From Prorocentrum cordatum (lineage: Eukaryota; Sar; Dinophyceae; Prorocentrales; Prorocentraceae), in contig CAUYUJ010001359.1 of the NCBI GenBank assembly GCA_963575745.1, positions 561,018 to 625,017 on the forward strand: a DNA stretch of 64,000 bases, in the 5' to 3' direction. Below, in pieces: positions 61,776-64,000 of the stretch. The notes beneath the pieces are model-generated. The model was given only the letters and a program-made list of their open reading frames with translations. It did not search any database and had not been told where the DNA came from. Position 1 is the first letter of the stretch, and the number at the start of each line of letters is the position of its first letter. The translations under genes and the position numbers were made by a program.

Positions 61776-64000
61776 CGGTAGTCATTCTGAGCTGTTCGTT
61801 CGAGACATTGCGCGCCTTTGGCCACCGCTTGGCGGGCGGATTCCTGAGGCATGCCGCGAAGCTGAAGCAGGGCAGCGCCCCCGCCACGTAGGAGGCGGGG
61901 ATGCCTTGGATGGCGGTTCTTTTCGCCGCTTTCGATGCAAACGCGTAGTATGCGTCTTGTTTCTCGTATATTCCTTCGTATGCGTAACATAACTATTTGT
62001 ATAGTTATTATTGTTGCCCTTTCGATACCTCCATCCTTGTTATTTTCTTTTCTAAAAGTTTCTACCCTTTCCCCGTATCCCTCCCTCCTCTCCTCCAAGT
62101 CTCCCACAGTTTTCCCTGCTTGGGGCTCCAATCGGTCGACGTATCCTTCTGTTTCCGAGCCAGCAGCCTGTCCGCAAGGTAGTTGATAGCGTTACGATGG
62201 ACATTTTCGATATGTGTTGACAGATCGTTGCGTGTCCTACTTGGTTTGCCGGACGCCGCATTCGCCTGCGCTTCACGGCGCTAGGGGAACAACGCGCATG
62301 CCTCATGCGAATTGTTTCCAAGCGCAGTGGGAGCGTGCACTGAATGCAAGGCAAAGTCTGAATGCTTGAGCCCCGCGCTGGGAACTTGTAAACGCGAGAC
62401 TGGTTTCGTCTCTCCCATGTACTTCCGTGGCAGGAATTCGGTTTGTTTATTGCGTTGAATGGCCATCGTTATCGACGGGTCGTTGGGGCAATGACCAGTG
62501 TGTTGATGGCCCTAGCATGAACGTACCTCTAAACGTAGCAGTTGTAAACCGCTCAGGACAGGAGTCACCACTTCATTGTGATAATATTATATGTGTCTTC
62601 TCTGGGCATAATTCGAAGACGGGAATGTCAATAAATGAGTAAAAGGAAGCAAAAGGGGAGGATTGCCAGGAGGGGAGGCATTCACTTTAGTATCGGGACG
62701 CCCTCCGGATCCGTATCCCGCCGTATCGTTGGTCAGCACCAGCGTTATAGAAGTATGATTGTCAGCTCTACCCCTGACGGTGTTTGCTCGACCAACTGCG
62801 GAAGAACAAGCGTTTGTGAACATGGACGAAGAGCGTTCACTCGATTAGATGTGACCTGGCTTCGAGGGCACGTGTCTTCCATTCAATTGTATGGTCTGGC
62901 CGGTCATATCAAATAGATCGCGAGTATTCGACGGGACACTTAATGATACAAGTAATGGGTCGTGTGGACACAGATAGGTTGGGTCATATTGTACCATGGG
63001 TTTGCGGCTGGATATGGCAAGGGCATACGTGTTTAAGCATTCACAAGTAACCACATCTGTTTATGTTCGATGTATGGTGCGTGTGTGAGTGCGCTGCACA
63101 GGCTTGCCTCCAAGGGCTCCGCCCAATTCTGGGCCATGTGCCCACTGAGCACCTCAAATGATTTTGACTTCTTGAGCCGAAGGTTACACATTGAAATTAG
63201 CTACACACAGCCGCCATACAGCCGCACAGCCGCTGGCGTATTCGCCCCAATACAGCCGCACAGCACTCGCTTCTGGAGTTTGTTTGCACGCGGTGCCACC
63301 ATCACGAATACTGCCTCGACGCGACAAGAAGTTCCTATGCTACCCCGACGGCGCTGTGGACCAGGTTCGAGCTCCGCGTCACGCAGAGCCGGACGACGTT
63401 ACACTACGAGAGCGGGAAGGCGGGCTCCTTTTCGACCCGCCGCGCAACGGTTGAAGCTGCCAAACGCTCTGGTTCGCCAGGTGCGCCGTCTCGTTCACGC
63501 CCTCCTCTGGGGACAATTTCAGACGATCCACAGACTTTCGCGGCGTCGTGCCACCATGCCCTCCAAGCATTGCGGCGCGTTGGACGCCACTTGTCTGTCA
63601 GTCGCACGTGTTACCGGCCATTACTTCCCCACACCAGATAGCCTAGGTTAGTACCCGAAGTTAGAAGGCAGGGGAAATACTGTTTACAGAGATCTGCACC
63701 CGAAACGGGAAACGAGATGCATGTTTTGGCACGAGGGGGCCGTGTGGCATTACGTCCCCCAACCCTCCCCCGGCGAACTCTCGGGGAAAATCCGTTTGAT
63801 ATTTCTGTACCCACCCACCGTACAGCCGGCGCGCCTTGCAGGGAAACATGTTGTTCTTCACCATCCAACCTACCTCCGCGGAATCAGAAAATTGGAGAAT
63901 ACGTTTTGGCATTGGTCGGCGACATTGCTTTCGACACCCACCCTTTTTCCGCGGGCCATCAAAATTGCAGAGTGCGATTCGCCTTGAGTATCATGTTCTT
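61776..64000. other. Unassigned stretch to the end of the window
   Basis: Less GC-rich and less repetitive than the rest. A 193-codon + frame (63070-63651) and shorter ones show no recognised domain. The only repeat noted is tacagccgcacagc, occurring twice at about 63216-63263, with a similar tacagccggcgcg at about 63821. Confidence 0.35.

Overview
The window looks like nuclear DNA of a large, GC-rich, repeat-laden eukaryotic genome. My best guess is a dinoflagellate. The reasons are the kind of non-LTR retrotransposons present (an APE-type endonuclease joined to a reverse transcriptase, one with C-terminal zinc fingers and one with RNase H), very abundant triplet microsatellites, many diverged minisatellites, and no bacterial-style operons, ribosome binding sites or compact genes. 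The organism call is an inference. I see no spliced-leader copy, rRNA, tRNA or intact host gene that would prove it.

Layout. 1-5.7 kb: CCT, ACG and GGA microsatellites, short tandem repeats, the first copy of a double-hairpin foldback element (4195-4322) and a compound TC/poly-T/TA tract (4776-4975). 5.7-11.5 kb: LINE-1 on the + strand, the best preserved coding segment of the window: low-complexity N-terminus, endonuclease, frameshifted reverse transcriptase, zinc-finger segment, and an unrecognised helical C-terminal domain. 11.5-18.2 kb: repeats, three more foldback copies, and several roughly 100-170 bp dispersed repeats whose mates lie elsewhere in the window. 18.2-21.3 kb: a TTTTCTCGG minisatellite interrupted at 20160-20801 by a segment with 11-bp terminal inverted repeats and an AGCTT-pentamer core. 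21.3-28.2 kb: a 132-bp MITE-like element, a long hairpin, CCAAGACGGCC arrays, CA/AAC repeats and ATG/GTG repeats. 28.2-35.8 kb: LINE-2 on the - strand (ORF1-like, endonuclease, degraded RT, RNase H). 35.8-38 kb: a 2.1-kb GAT-type higher-order repeat. 38-44 kb: dispersed repeats and a very GC-rich island with coding-like composition on the - strand. 44.4-46.9 kb: LINE-3 on the + strand (endonuclease and RT, many frameshifts). 46.9-48.3 kb: a second GC-rich, coding-like island on the - strand. 48.3-64 kb: almost entirely repeats, including a second copy of the 132-bp element flanked by 31-bp direct repeats, ggatattt and 73-bp tandem arrays, a roughly 350-bp macrosatellite, more CCAAGACGGCC arrays and a TGTCCACAGGG array.

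No genes work together here in the operon sense. The coding content is three decayed, unrelated LINE copies whose domains are spread over shifted frames. Most long open frames elsewhere are low-complexity translations of Pro/Gly/Arg/Glu/Asp microsatellites and were not annotated. The most noteworthy material is the set of repeat families that recur within the window: the double-hairpin foldback family, the 132-bp TIR element with its apparent unoccupied paralogue, and the CCAAGACGGCC arrays that carry a conserved module always oriented with the array.
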